DNA of 17,996 bases from JAVJUS01 sp040220455 (GTDB taxonomy: Bacteria > Pseudomonadota > Alphaproteobacteria > DSM-16000 > Inquilinaceae). The position numbers and the translations under genes are program-made. The notes under the pieces are model-generated. The model saw nothing but the letters and a program-made list of their open reading frames with translations. It did no database searches and was not told the DNA's origin. This document shows positions 1 through 5,545 of this stretch, piece by piece (within the stretch, counting starts at the first letter, position 1; every line of letters begins with the position of its first letter). Location: NCBI GenBank assembly GCA_040220455.1, contig JAVJUS010000028.1:1-17996 (forward strand), read 5' to 3'.

Positions 1-47
1 TCGAGAAAGTCCTTCGAAACGTCCACTCCACAGATGCGATCGGTCAC
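1..47 (-). CDS. IS110-family transposase, N-terminal fragment cut by window edge
   Basis: Read on the minus strand from a GTG at 47-45, the sequence gives M-T-D-R-I-C-G-V-D-V-S-K-D-F-L and then leaves the window. The G-[IV]-D-V-S-K-x-x-L-D motif is the hallmark N-terminus of IS110-family (DEDD, RuvC-like) transposases, and its Asp is the first catalytic acidic residue. A GGCAGG about 6 nt upstream of the GTG could act as ribosome binding site. Only about 15 residues are visible, so family assignment rests on this motif alone, and whether the gene is intact cannot be told. Known IS110 elements are mobilised by a bridge RNA encoded next to the transposase gene. RuvC-like or Hsp70-like folds share short DVSK-like strings, but a new gene opening with this exact pattern is most often IS110. 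Confidence 0.62.
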   Translation of the reverse strand, partial: MTDRICGVDVSKDFL

Positions 48-168
48 GGTAACCTGCCTTGTGCGTGCGATGGGCAATCTGGCGACTGTTCGGTCGTACG
101 TGACACCGGCGGCGGTCCCTGGACTCACCCACGGTTGTGGCCAGAGGGGGTGCGGGCGCCGACCGCCG

Positions 169-202
169 TGCGCGGGGACCGGTGCGCACCGGTCCCCGCG
201 CA
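169..202. repeat. Perfect 34-bp palindrome
   Basis: Left arm TGCGCGGGGACCGGTGC (169-185) is followed directly by its exact reverse complement (186-202), with no spacer and no mismatch; pairing stops at 168/203. Such a structure can form a cruciform or long hairpin. No T-run follows on either strand, so a classical intrinsic terminator is unlikely. It lies upstream of the IS110-type start codon, so it may be a target-site feature, part of the element's non-coding end, or an unrelated extragenic palindrome. Confidence 0.9.
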
Positions 203-280
203 ATCTCGCTTGCACCACAACTCGATGCCTTTCGCTAGATACAAGGGGTTATGGACCGATAAGAGACGCACATCTGTCTG

Positions 281-353
281 CAACCCCTCACCCTCCCACG
301 GCCTGACGGCCGCGGGTCCCTCCCTCTCCCTCGGGGAAAGGGAATGCCCCGAG
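281..353. repeat. REP-like extragenic element with two hairpins
   Basis: A pyrimidine-rich block begins with CAACCCCTCACCCTCCC. Hairpin 1 has 9-nt arms at 295-303 and 308-316 with one mismatch and a TGAC loop. Hairpin 2 has perfect 7-nt arms CTCGGGG (330-336) and CCCCGAG (347-353) around a 10-nt loop. The wording resembles dispersed intergenic repeats of many GC-rich Proteobacteria, in which a 'CCCTCACCCTCCC...TCCCTCTCCC' phrase recurs. Only one copy lies in this window, so repetitiveness is inferred from memory of such sequences. Confidence 0.5.
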
Positions 354-468
354 AGGATTGCCTGCATCCCCGTCGCCGAACTGTCATACGGGAGTCGTCG
401 GGGTTTCGCGGAGCGTGCGGATACTGCCCCTCCACCGTCATCGATCGGATCGGAGGGGGATTTCCGTC

Positions 469-1431
469 ATGTCGCAACGCCGCTCGCCACTGCCCGTCCT
501 GGCCGCCGCCCTTGGCGCGGCAGCCGCCCTGCCCGTTCTCGCCGCCTTCGCCTCGTCGACCGCCATGGCCCAGGAAGACCCGGCCCAGGAAGACCCGACC
601 GTGCGCTTCGGCATCGTCGCCGACCCGCAATACGCGCCGGTGCCGCCGCGCGGCAGCCGCTACTACGCCAACAGCCTGTGGAAGCTGAGCGAGGCGGTGG
701 AGGCCTTCAACGGCCAGGAGCTGGACTTCGTCGTCACCGTCGGCGACATCATCGACCGGCACGTGGAGAGCTTCCAGCACATCCTGCCGATCTACCAGCG
801 CCTGGAGCACCCGAACTGGTACGTGCTCGGCAACCACGACTACGACGTGGCGTCGGACTACGTGGCCACCGTGCCCGCCTTCCTCGGCATGCCGGAGCGC
901 TACTACGACCGGGTGGTCAACGGCGTGCGCTTCATCGTGCTCGACGGCAACGACCTGAGCACCTTCGCCAATCCGGAAGGCACGCCGCGCCACGAGGCGT
1001 CGATGGCGATGTACGAGTCCCTGGTCGCCGCCGCCGCGGTCAACGCGCGGACCTGGAACGGCGGCGTCTCCGAAGACCAGCTCGCCTGGCTGCGCGGCCG
1101 GCTCGACGCGGCGGCGGCGGCCGGCGAGCCGGTGGTGGTCCTGGGCCACTACCCGCTCTGGCCGGAGGACATGCACAATCTTTGGAACTACGAAGAGGTC
1201 GTGGCGCTGCTCGGTGGCTACGACAATGTCGTCGCCTACTTCAACGGCCACAACCACGCCGGCCACTACGGCACCGCCGACGGCATCCACTACGTGACGC
1301 TGGAGGGCATGGTCGAGACGCCGGCGGAGACGGCCTACGCCGTCGTCGAGATCCATGCCGACCGCCTGGTGATCGACGGCGCCGGCCGCGCCAGCGACCG
1401 GGAGCTGCCGATCCCCGCCGTCATGGAGTGA
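469..1431 (+). CDS. Exported ADP-ribose/CDP-alcohol diphosphatase-like metallophosphoesterase
   Basis: A 320-residue calcineurin-like phosphoesterase with an N-terminal signal peptide (hydrophobic stretch about 8-30, likely cleavage after AMA at residue 34). The dinuclear-metal motifs are in order: D52-P-Q54, GDIID (92-96), GNHD (121-124), GHYP (226-229) and GHNH (260-263). The wording around them (RYY near 64-66, VLDGNDLS near 158-164, WNGGVSEDQLAWL near 196-208, a HYVTLEGMVETPAE stretch near 274-287) matches the Mn-dependent ADP-ribose/CDP-alcohol diphosphatase (ADPRM) family, which hydrolyses ADP-ribose, CDP-choline and related nucleotides. The ATG at 469 is chosen because GGAGGGGG sits just upstream and it gives a proper signal peptide; in-frame upstream codons back to 358 lack this. 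A signal peptide predicts periplasmic action, so the natural substrate may be scavenged nucleotides. Family confidence is high, exact substrate unknown. Confidence 0.85.
   Translation: MSQRRSPLPVLAAALGAAAALPVLAAFASSTAMAQEDPAQEDPTVRFGIVADPQYAPVPPRGSRYYANSLWKLSEAVEAFNGQELDFVVTVGDIIDRHVESFQHILPIYQRLEHPNWYVLGNHDYDVASDYVATVPAFLGMPERYYDRVVNGVRFIVLDGNDLSTFANPEGTPRHEASMAMYESLVAAAAVNARTWNGGVSEDQLAWLRGRLDAAAAAGEPVVVLGHYPLWPEDMHNLWNYEEVVALLGGYDNVVAYFNGHNHAGHYGTADGIHYVTLEGMVETPAETAYAVVEIHADRLVIDGAGRASDRELPIPAVME
571..600 (+). repeat. 15-bp in-frame tandem duplication at signal-peptide cleavage site
   Basis: CAGGAAGACCCGGCC (571-585) is followed by CAGGAAGACCCGACC (586-600), one base different. It duplicates the pentapeptide Q-E-D-P-[AT] immediately after the predicted cleavage site, lengthening the N-terminus of the mature enzyme. 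Confidence 0.85.
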
Positions 1432-1490
1432 GCCGGGCGGCGCCCCGAGAGGCCACGCGGCCGACGGTCCTCCCGATCCCGCGACAAGAC

Positions 1491-1527
1491 GCCCCGGCCG
1501 GCCCGTTGGCAGGCGCCCGGCCGGGGC
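1491..1527. terminator. GC-rich hairpin after the metallophosphoesterase gene
   Basis: Perfect 11-bp arms GCCCCGGCCGG (1491-1501) and CCGGCCGGGGC (1517-1527) enclose a 15-nt loop. It lies between the stop of the metallophosphoesterase (1431) and the lipoprotein start (1554). No T-run follows, so it may be an atypical terminator or an mRNA 3'-end stabiliser. Confidence 0.4.
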
Positions 1528-1553
1528 CATCTATCGGGGAGGAGGACCCGGAA

Positions 1554-1922
1554 ATGCGCCACACCCGCCGCGACGATCGACCGCTTCCGCGATACCGGAC
1601 AGCAGCGCCCCTCGCCGCTGCCCTGCTCGCCTCGGCGGCGCTCGCCGCCTGCGCCATCGAGCCCGCGCCCCAGGGTACGGGCGGCACCCCGCAGGAGGTG
1701 GCGCGCACCGCCGCGGTCGAGGCGGGCCTGACGCCCACCCGCGTCGTCGTCAACAAGGACGAGGTCGAGACCGCCAACGGCCGCGAGCGCCTGCAGGGCT
1801 ATGTCGCCTGGCTCGACGTGGCGGAATGCACCGAAGGCAAAGTCATCATCCGCCTCGCCCCGACGCTGTATGTCCGCAATATCACCGGGGTGTACGGGTG
1901 CACCGTGCCGGGGAGCGGGTGA
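1554..1922 (+). CDS. Small lipoprotein of unknown function
   Basis: A 122-residue protein starting at an ATG preceded by GGGGAGGAGG, a strong ribosome binding site. The N-terminus has several Arg residues, a hydrophobic stretch (about 17-32) and a lipobox L-A-A-C with the lipidated Cys at 33. The mature part is about 90 residues, short and soluble-looking, with two further Cys (in VAECTEG and VYGCTVPG) that could form a disulphide. I do not recognise a named family. It follows the exported phosphoesterase on the same strand after 122 bp containing a hairpin, so co-transcription is uncertain. Location is most likely inner or outer membrane facing the periplasm; residue +2 of the lipoprotein is Ala, which favours outer-membrane sorting in Proteobacteria. 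Confidence 0.75.
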   Translation: MRHTRRDDRPLPRYRTAAPLAAALLASAALAACAIEPAPQGTGGTPQEVARTAAVEAGLTPTRVVVNKDEVETANGRERLQGYVAWLDVAECTEGKVIIRLAPTLYVRNITGVYGCTVPGSG

Positions 1923-1938
1923 CCGCCGCCGGCGCAGC

Positions 1939-2241
1939 CTACCGGATGCCCAGCCCCTCGACCACGATCCTGCCGCTCAGGAACGCGTCCAGATAGTCGG
2001 TGGGGAGCTGGTCCGGATAGAACTCCATCCGGATCTTGCCTTCGTAGCCACCCCCCGGCATGCCGGCGTGGTCGTCCTTCTCCGTGCACCAGAACCGGTA
2101 CTTGCGCACCTTCTCGGGCGGGATCAGCCCGTTTCTCCCGGCTCGTCCATAGGCGCGAACGCGCCGGACATGGCCCTTGCATCGCTTGCCGTTGGCGTAG
2201 ACGAAGGGGCACGGAAGCGGTTCAGCTCGCTCATCGCCCAT
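1939..2241 (-). CDS. Small Cys-containing hypothetical protein
   Basis: A 100-residue cytosolic protein, basic in its first half. Cys11, Cys21 and Cys52 plus His24 and His58 (context CPFVY, RCKGH, FWCTEKDDH) are spaced like a possible zinc site, but no standard zinc-finger pattern is complete. The second half (GYEGKIRMEFYPDQLP onward) reads like a conserved globular domain. I do not recognise the family. The only plausible start is the ATG at 2241-2239; a GGGAGG lies directly against it with no spacing, which is unusual and leaves the start or the mode of initiation uncertain. It lies just downstream of tRNA-Arg on the same strand and converges with the lipoprotein gene, whose stop is 16 bp away. 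Confidence 0.65.
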   Translation of the reverse strand: MGDERAEPLPCPFVYANGKRCKGHVRRVRAYGRAGRNGLIPPEKVRKYRFWCTEKDDHAGMPGGGYEGKIRMEFYPDQLPTDYLDAFLSGRIVVEGLGIR

Positions 2242-2290
2242 CCTCCCGTTCGATCGGCGAAGGGCGAAGGATAGCGCGAAATGGCGACAA

Positions 2291-2366
2291 TGGCGCGCCC
2301 TGCTGGATTCGAACCAGCGACCGTCCGCTTAGAAGGCGGGTGCTCTATCCTCTGAGCTAAGGGCGC
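2291..2366 (-). tRNA. tRNA-Arg(TCT)
   Basis: Read on the minus strand the gene folds into a 76-nt cloverleaf. The acceptor stem is GCGCCCT (2366-2360) with AGGGCGC (2301-2295), the discriminator is G and a CCA tail is encoded (2293-2291). The D-arm reads AGCTCAGAGGATAGAGC, the T-arm has GGTTCGAATCC. The anticodon loop CTTCTAA places TCT at 2333-2331, reading AGA codons. The outermost anticodon-stem pair (C27-A43) appears mismatched. The NDUFS4-like gene lies just upstream on the same strand. Confidence 0.95.
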
Positions 2367-2406
2367 GACGCGCCGGGCCCTTCGGATCCCGATCGGCAAG
2401 GGCCGG

Positions 2407-2697
2407 TCAGTTGGGGCGCGGCTTGAAGTTGTCGGCGTAGTTGCGTGGCTTGATGCGGCGCCGGTGTTCGCTCTGCACCGAGTAGTCCAAACCCTTGCGC
2501 TCGGCGAAGGCGATGGCGTCCTCCTTCGAGTCGAAGCTCAGGCGCACCTGGTTCAGCGTGTCGCCGGAGGATACCCAGCCCATCAGCGGCTCCGGCCGGC
2601 GTGGGGTCTCCGGCTCATAGTCCAGCACCCAGTCCTTGACGTTGCCGCGGCCGGACTGCATCGCGGTCTTGGCGGGCCGATAGATCCGTGCGCGCAT
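2407..2697 (-). CDS. NDUFS4-type NADH dehydrogenase (complex I) accessory subunit
   Basis: A 96-residue protein matching the 'ETC complex I subunit conserved region' (NDUFS4, 18-kDa/AQDQ subunit). Diagnostic stretches are IYRPAKTAMQSGRG (5-18), W-V-L-D-Y-E-P (23-29), LMGWVSSGDTLNQVRLSF (38-55), an AIAFAERKGLDY stretch (61-72) and KPRNYADNF (83-91). In mitochondria and Alphaproteobacteria this peripheral-arm subunit helps hold the NADH-oxidising module to complex I, facing the cytoplasm. The ATG at 2697-2695 is chosen because homology starts right there (M-R-A-R-I-Y-R-P); an upstream in-frame start at 2841 would overlap the tRNA-Pro gene. The length is close to alphaproteobacterial homologues. 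The gene stands apart from any nuo operon and lies between two tRNA genes on the same strand. Confidence 0.9.
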   Translation of the reverse strand: MRARIYRPAKTAMQSGRGNVKDWVLDYEPETPRRPEPLMGWVSSGDTLNQVRLSFDSKEDAIAFAERKGLDYSVQSEHRRRIKPRNYADNFKPRPN

Positions 2698-2706
2698 GGT
2701 TCCGAC

Positions 2707-2735
2707 TGCTATCCGTTCGACAGGGGGCAGTTCAA
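2707..2735 (-). promoter_or_regulatory. Possible promoter of the NDUFS4-like gene
   Basis: On the minus strand TTGAAC (2735-2730) is followed after 17 nt by ATAGCA (2712-2707). The -35 box is good, the -10 box weak. A start point from these boxes would fall almost on the ATG (2697), and no clear Shine-Dalgarno sequence precedes that ATG, which fits a very short or absent leader. Confidence 0.3.
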
Positions 2736-2806
2736 CAGGGGCCGTATGGTCGTCCGTCCGTATTGCTGCACGTCCGTTCGGGACATCGTGCTCGACGCCG
2801 CGGCGG

Positions 2807-2885
<79 letters not shown>

Positions 2886-2991
2886 CTCGCCGAACGCGAC
2901 TGGCGCCCCGATCTACACCAAGGTAGGAAGCGGGGCAAGCGAGCGCCACGCCGCCGCTCCCTCTGGCCCATTGCGACAAGGCCCGACGCCG

Positions 2992-3663
2992 ATGACAACC
3001 CGGTCGATGTTCCTGCCCGATCCGATCCACGCCTACCTGCTGGAGGCGGGGCTGCGCGAGGCCCCGGCGCTGGCCGCCCTGCGCGCGGAGACCGCCGCGC
3101 TGCCCCAGGCGCACTACCAGATCGCGCCGGAGGAAGGACAGCTCCTGGGCTTCCTGATCGAGACGACCGGCGCGCGCGCCTGCCTGGACGTGGGCACCTT
3201 CACCGGCTACAGCGCGCTCGCCATGGCGCTGGCCGTTGGGCCGGACGCGCGGATCGCCACCTTCGACGTGTCGGAGGACTTCACCGCCATCGCCCGGCGC
3301 CACTGGGCGGCGGCCGGCGTCGAGGGACGCATCGCGCTGGAGCTCGGCCCCGCGCTCGACTCGCTGCGGCGCCACATCGACGGGGGCGAGGCCGGCACCT
3401 GGGACCTCGCCTTCATCGACGCCGACAAGGAGGCCTACGGCGCCTATTTCGAGGCCTGCCTGGCGCTGCTGCGACCCGGCGGGCTGATCGTGGTCGACAA
3501 CACCCTGTGGCGCGGCCGGGTCGCCGATCCCGAGGACCGGCGCGCGAAGACCGAGGCCATGCGCCGCTTCAACGCCGACCGCCACGGCGACGACCGGGTC
3601 GGCCTCCTGATGATCCCCATCGGCGACGGCGTGACGGTCCTGCGCAAGCGGCGGGCGAGCTGA
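2992..3663 (+). CDS. Class I SAM-dependent O-methyltransferase (CCoAOMT/COMT-like), copy 1
   Basis: A 223-residue Rossmann-fold methyltransferase of the Methyltransf_3 (caffeoyl-CoA/catechol O-methyltransferase-like) family. The SAM-binding motif I is LDVGTFTGYSAL (65-76), the acidic ribose-binding region FDVSEDF (91-97), and the metal-binding residues lie in FIDADK (141-146, D143) and V-V-D-N (167-170, D169/N170). An ATG at 2992 starts the homologous region; upstream in-frame codons would run across tRNA-Pro, so longer starts are rejected. The Shine-Dalgarno is weak (AAGG about 12 nt upstream). Such enzymes transfer a methyl group to a hydroxyl on small aromatics, and some members act on tRNA wobble uridines, so the substrate is open. 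It is followed 105 bp later by a close paralogue. Confidence 0.88.
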   Translation: MTTRSMFLPDPIHAYLLEAGLREAPALAALRAETAALPQAHYQIAPEEGQLLGFLIETTGARACLDVGTFTGYSALAMALAVGPDARIATFDVSEDFTAIARRHWAAAGVEGRIALELGPALDSLRRHIDGGEAGTWDLAFIDADKEAYGAYFEACLALLRPGGLIVVDNTLWRGRVADPEDRRAKTEAMRRFNADRHGDDRVGLLMIPIGDGVTVLRKRRAS

Positions 3664-3688
3664 GCCGCCAGCCCTCCCTTTCTCCCGG

Positions 3689-3717
3689 CTGAAACCGGCC
3701 GCGGCGGGTGCTAGGCT
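3689..3717 (+). promoter_or_regulatory. Putative promoter of the second O-methyltransferase
   Basis: CTGAAA (3689-3694) and TAGGCT (3712-3717) are separated by exactly 17 nt, 51 bp before the ATG at 3769. The boxes are moderate matches to the sigma-70 consensus. TAGGCT-like -10 boxes recur in this window ahead of the UspA-like and CoxG-like genes. Confidence 0.4.
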
Positions 3718-3768
3718 CGCATTGCCGCTCCACCGGCCATCGGCCCTGCCACAGGAAAGCCCGCACCC

Positions 3769-4434
3769 ATGTCCCGCCGCACGATCGAGGTCGACGACCG
3801 CCTCCACGCCTATCTGCTGGAGGTCTCCTTGCGCGACACGCCGCTCAAGGCGCGGCTGCGCGAGGAGACCGACACGCTCGGCAAGGCGGCGGGCATGCAG
3901 ATCTCGCCCGAGCAGGGCCAGTTCATGGCGCTGATGGTCAAGCTGACCGGCGCGCGCCGGATCGTCGAGGTCGGCACCTTCACCGGCTACAGCGCCCTGT
4001 GCATGGCCGAGGCGATGCCCGAGGACGGCCGCCTGGTGGCCTGCGACGTGAGCGAGGACTGGACCGCCGTCGGCCGGCGCTACTGGGCGGAGGCGGGCGT
4101 CGCCGACCGGATCGATCTGCGCATCGCCCCGGCGGTCGACACGCTGGCCGCGCTCGCCGGGGAAGGCTGGGCCGGGAGCGTCGACCTCGCCTTCATCGAC
4201 GCCGACAAGACGAACTACGAGCGCTATTACGAGGCGCTGCTGGGCCTGTTGCGCCCCGGCGGGCTGATCATGGTCGACAACGTGCTGTGGAACGGCGCGG
4301 TCGCCGATCCGGAGAAGGACTCCGAGGACACGGTGGCGCTGCGGGCCTTCAACGCCGCCCGCGCGACCGACGACCGGATCGACCTCTCCCTGCTGCCGAT
4401 CGGCGACGGGCTGACGCTGGCGCGCAAGCGGTAG
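3769..4434 (+). CDS. Class I SAM-dependent O-methyltransferase (CCoAOMT/COMT-like), copy 2
   Basis: A 221-residue paralogue of the preceding gene, alike along its whole length. SAM motif I is VEVGTFTGYSAL (66-77), the acidic loop CDVSEDW (92-98), and the divalent-metal residues lie in FIDADK (142-147, D144) and M-V-D-N (168-171, D170/N171). The tail IGDGLTLARKR matches IGDGVTVLRKR of copy 1. The ATG is preceded by AGGAAAG about 9 nt upstream. It probably methylates hydroxyl groups of a small molecule or of tRNA; the sequence does not show which. The 105-bp gap with its own candidate promoter suggests it can be expressed separately. Differences such as an N-terminal T-I-E-V-D-D-R-L in place of S-M-F-L-P-D-P-I suggest some divergence after duplication. 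Confidence 0.9.
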   Translation: MSRRTIEVDDRLHAYLLEVSLRDTPLKARLREETDTLGKAAGMQISPEQGQFMALMVKLTGARRIVEVGTFTGYSALCMAEAMPEDGRLVACDVSEDWTAVGRRYWAEAGVADRIDLRIAPAVDTLAALAGEGWAGSVDLAFIDADKTNYERYYEALLGLLRPGGLIMVDNVLWNGAVADPEKDSEDTVALRAFNAARATDDRIDLSLLPIGDGLTLARKR

Positions 4435-4458
4435 GCGCCGGCACCGGTCCCTTCGGCC

Positions 4459-4476
4459 GGGAGCACTTATGCTCCC
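4459..4476 (+). terminator. Hairpin downstream of the methyltransferase pair
   Basis: Perfect 7-bp arms GGGAGCA (4459-4465) and TGCTCCC (4470-4476) flank a CTTA tetraloop, 25 bp after the stop of the second methyltransferase. No T-run follows (the next bases are CTAAGAAAG), so it is a terminator-like stem of uncertain activity. Confidence 0.4.
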
Positions 4477-4573
4477 CTAAGAAAGCATCGCGCGAGACGA
4501 CACGGGCTTGCGTCGACTCGCACGACCGATCACGTTTAACCAATATTTCAGCGGTGGAAGACGACCATCGTTT

Positions 4574-4597
4574 CGACACAGGATCGATCCAGTGTCG
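4574..4597. promoter_or_regulatory. 24-bp near-perfect palindrome, candidate operator
   Basis: CGACACAGGATC (4574-4585) and GATCCAGTGTCG (4586-4597) are reverse complements except for one pair (A4580 opposite A4591). The site ends 23 bp before the start of the small exported protein and sits beside the most AT-rich stretch of the neighbourhood (about 4530-4555). Position and symmetry fit a dimeric regulator's binding site, or a hairpin in the mRNA leader. No regulator gene is adjacent. Confidence 0.45.
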
Positions 4598-4620
4598 CGC
4601 TGGTCCTTGTCGGGGGTTCC

Positions 4621-4938
4621 ATGATCCGCGTCGCGACGGCGACAGCCCTTCTGTGCACCGCGGCCCTGCCGGCCCCGGCGGCCGAGCCCGACTGCGCCGC
4701 GCGCGACGACGTGATGGACTACCTCTCGAAGGAGTTCGCGGAAGAGCCGATCGCCATGGGCCTCGCCAACAATGGCGGGATGATCGAGGTTCTCACCGGC
4801 AAGGACGGCCGGACCTTCACGATCCTGATCACCATGCCGGGCGGCGAGACCTGCCTGATCGCCGCCGGCCACGGGTGGGAGCCCCTGCCCGTCTCGCCCC
4901 CCGCCGACCCGCCGGCCGAGAGCGAGCCCGCGGCGTAG
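4621..4938 (+). CDS. Small exported protein of unknown function
   Basis: A 105-residue protein with a signal peptide: I-R near the start, hydrophobic residues about 4-18, and likely cleavage after A-P-A-A at residue 21. The mature protein is about 84 residues, with two Cys (C25 and one in G-G-E-T-C-L-I-A) that could form a disulphide. A central region (KEFAEEPIAMGLANNGGMIE) and a repeated-strand section (R-T-F-T-I-L-I-T-M-P-G-G) look like a compact alpha/beta domain, and the C-terminus is a Pro/Glu/Ala tail. I recognise it only as resembling unnamed periplasmic proteins of Alphaproteobacteria. A GGGGG about 5 nt before the ATG serves as ribosome binding site. It is preceded by a palindromic candidate operator and converges with the DUF192 gene 42 bp away. 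Confidence 0.75.
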   Translation: MIRVATATALLCTAALPAPAAEPDCAARDDVMDYLSKEFAEEPIAMGLANNGGMIEVLTGKDGRTFTILITMPGGETCLIAAGHGWEPLPVSPPADPPAESEPAA

Positions 4939-4980
4939 GCCTTCGTCACGGCGCGAACGCCCGAGCCGTCGCGCAGCGCT

Positions 4981-5487
4981 TCACTCCTCGGGTGGAACCT
5001 CGGCGCCGAAAGCCGGGTGAAGCACGCGGTCGCCGGCGCGGATTCCCAGCAATTCCGTCAACCCGCCGCGCAGCTCCAGCACGCCCCGGGCGATGCCGTC
5101 CGACGGCCGCGACTCCTCGCTCAGCGGCTCCGTCCGCCGGGCGATGTTGAGGATCCGGCCGTCCGGCGCGATGAACAGCATGTCGAGCGAAATCAGCGTG
5201 TTGCGCATCCAGAACGACGCGCGGCGCGGCGGGTCGAAGACGAAGAGCATGCCCCGGTCGGCGCCCAGGCTTTCCCGGAACATCAGGCCCATGGCCTGCT
5301 GCTGCCGGGTCAGCGCCATTTCCACCGTGAAATGATAGACCCCGCCGCGCTGGGTCTCGATCGCCAGCGGCTCGGTCGGCAGCTCGCGCTGCGGCTCGCC
5401 CTCGGGCTGCTGCGCGGCCGCGTGAGGCGGCATCGCGAGGACGAAGGCGAATAGCGCGAGCGCGAGAAGGGGTCTGCGTCGGTGCAT
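4981..5487 (-). CDS. Exported DUF192 family protein
   Basis: A 168-residue protein with a signal peptide (M-H-R-R-R then hydrophobic about 7-24, likely cleavage after A-A-A at residue 25). The DUF192 domain spans about 40-162, with the typical wording RQQQAMGLMFR (61-71), G-M-L-F-V-F (79-84), a FWMRNTLISLDMLFI stretch (92-106) and IARGVLELRGG (132-142). The family is small, beta-rich and usually exported or membrane-attached; its biochemical function is not established. The gene follows the deacetylase gene on the same strand after 58 bp, so they may share a transcript. The weak Shine-Dalgarno (GGAG about 13 nt upstream) leaves the start slightly uncertain, but the signal peptide begins right there. 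Confidence 0.88.
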   Translation of the reverse strand: MHRRRPLLALALFAFVLAMPPHAAAQQPEGEPQRELPTEPLAIETQRGGVYHFTVEMALTRQQQAMGLMFRESLGADRGMLFVFDPPRRASFWMRNTLISLDMLFIAPDGRILNIARRTEPLSEESRPSDGIARGVLELRGGLTELLGIRAGDRVLHPAFGAEVPPEE

Positions 5488-5545
5488 GGGCCGGAAACTC
5501 CGGGTCGGTCGGGCATCTGGAGGCTGCCGGAGTATAGCCCGCGAC

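Larger units (their letters stand above)
48..468. other. Intergenic region between IS110 start and metallophosphoesterase
   Basis: I see no credible gene in this 421-bp stretch; the open frames crossing it have atypical composition and no recognisable domain. From left to right it holds the upstream side of the IS110-type gene (48 to roughly 168), a perfect 34-bp palindrome (169-202), a more AT-rich segment around 203-280, a REP-like double-hairpin block (281-353), and the leader of the metallophosphoesterase with its GGAGGGGG ribosome binding site at 452-459. The outer end of the insertion element lies somewhere here but cannot be placed, because IS110 elements lack terminal inverted repeats. 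Confidence 0.6.

Noticed and set aside
244..288. Inverted pair AGGGGTT (244-250) and AACCCCT (282-288) as an insertion-element end
   Set aside because: Seven-base arms 31 nt apart are weak, and IS110 elements lack terminal inverted repeats, so it gives no boundary.
135..1922. A 595-codon plus-strand frame reading through the metallophosphoesterase into the lipoprotein
   Set aside because: Only its last 122 codons (from 1554) look like a protein; the rest is Arg/Pro-rich read-through in the wrong frame of the phosphoesterase gene.
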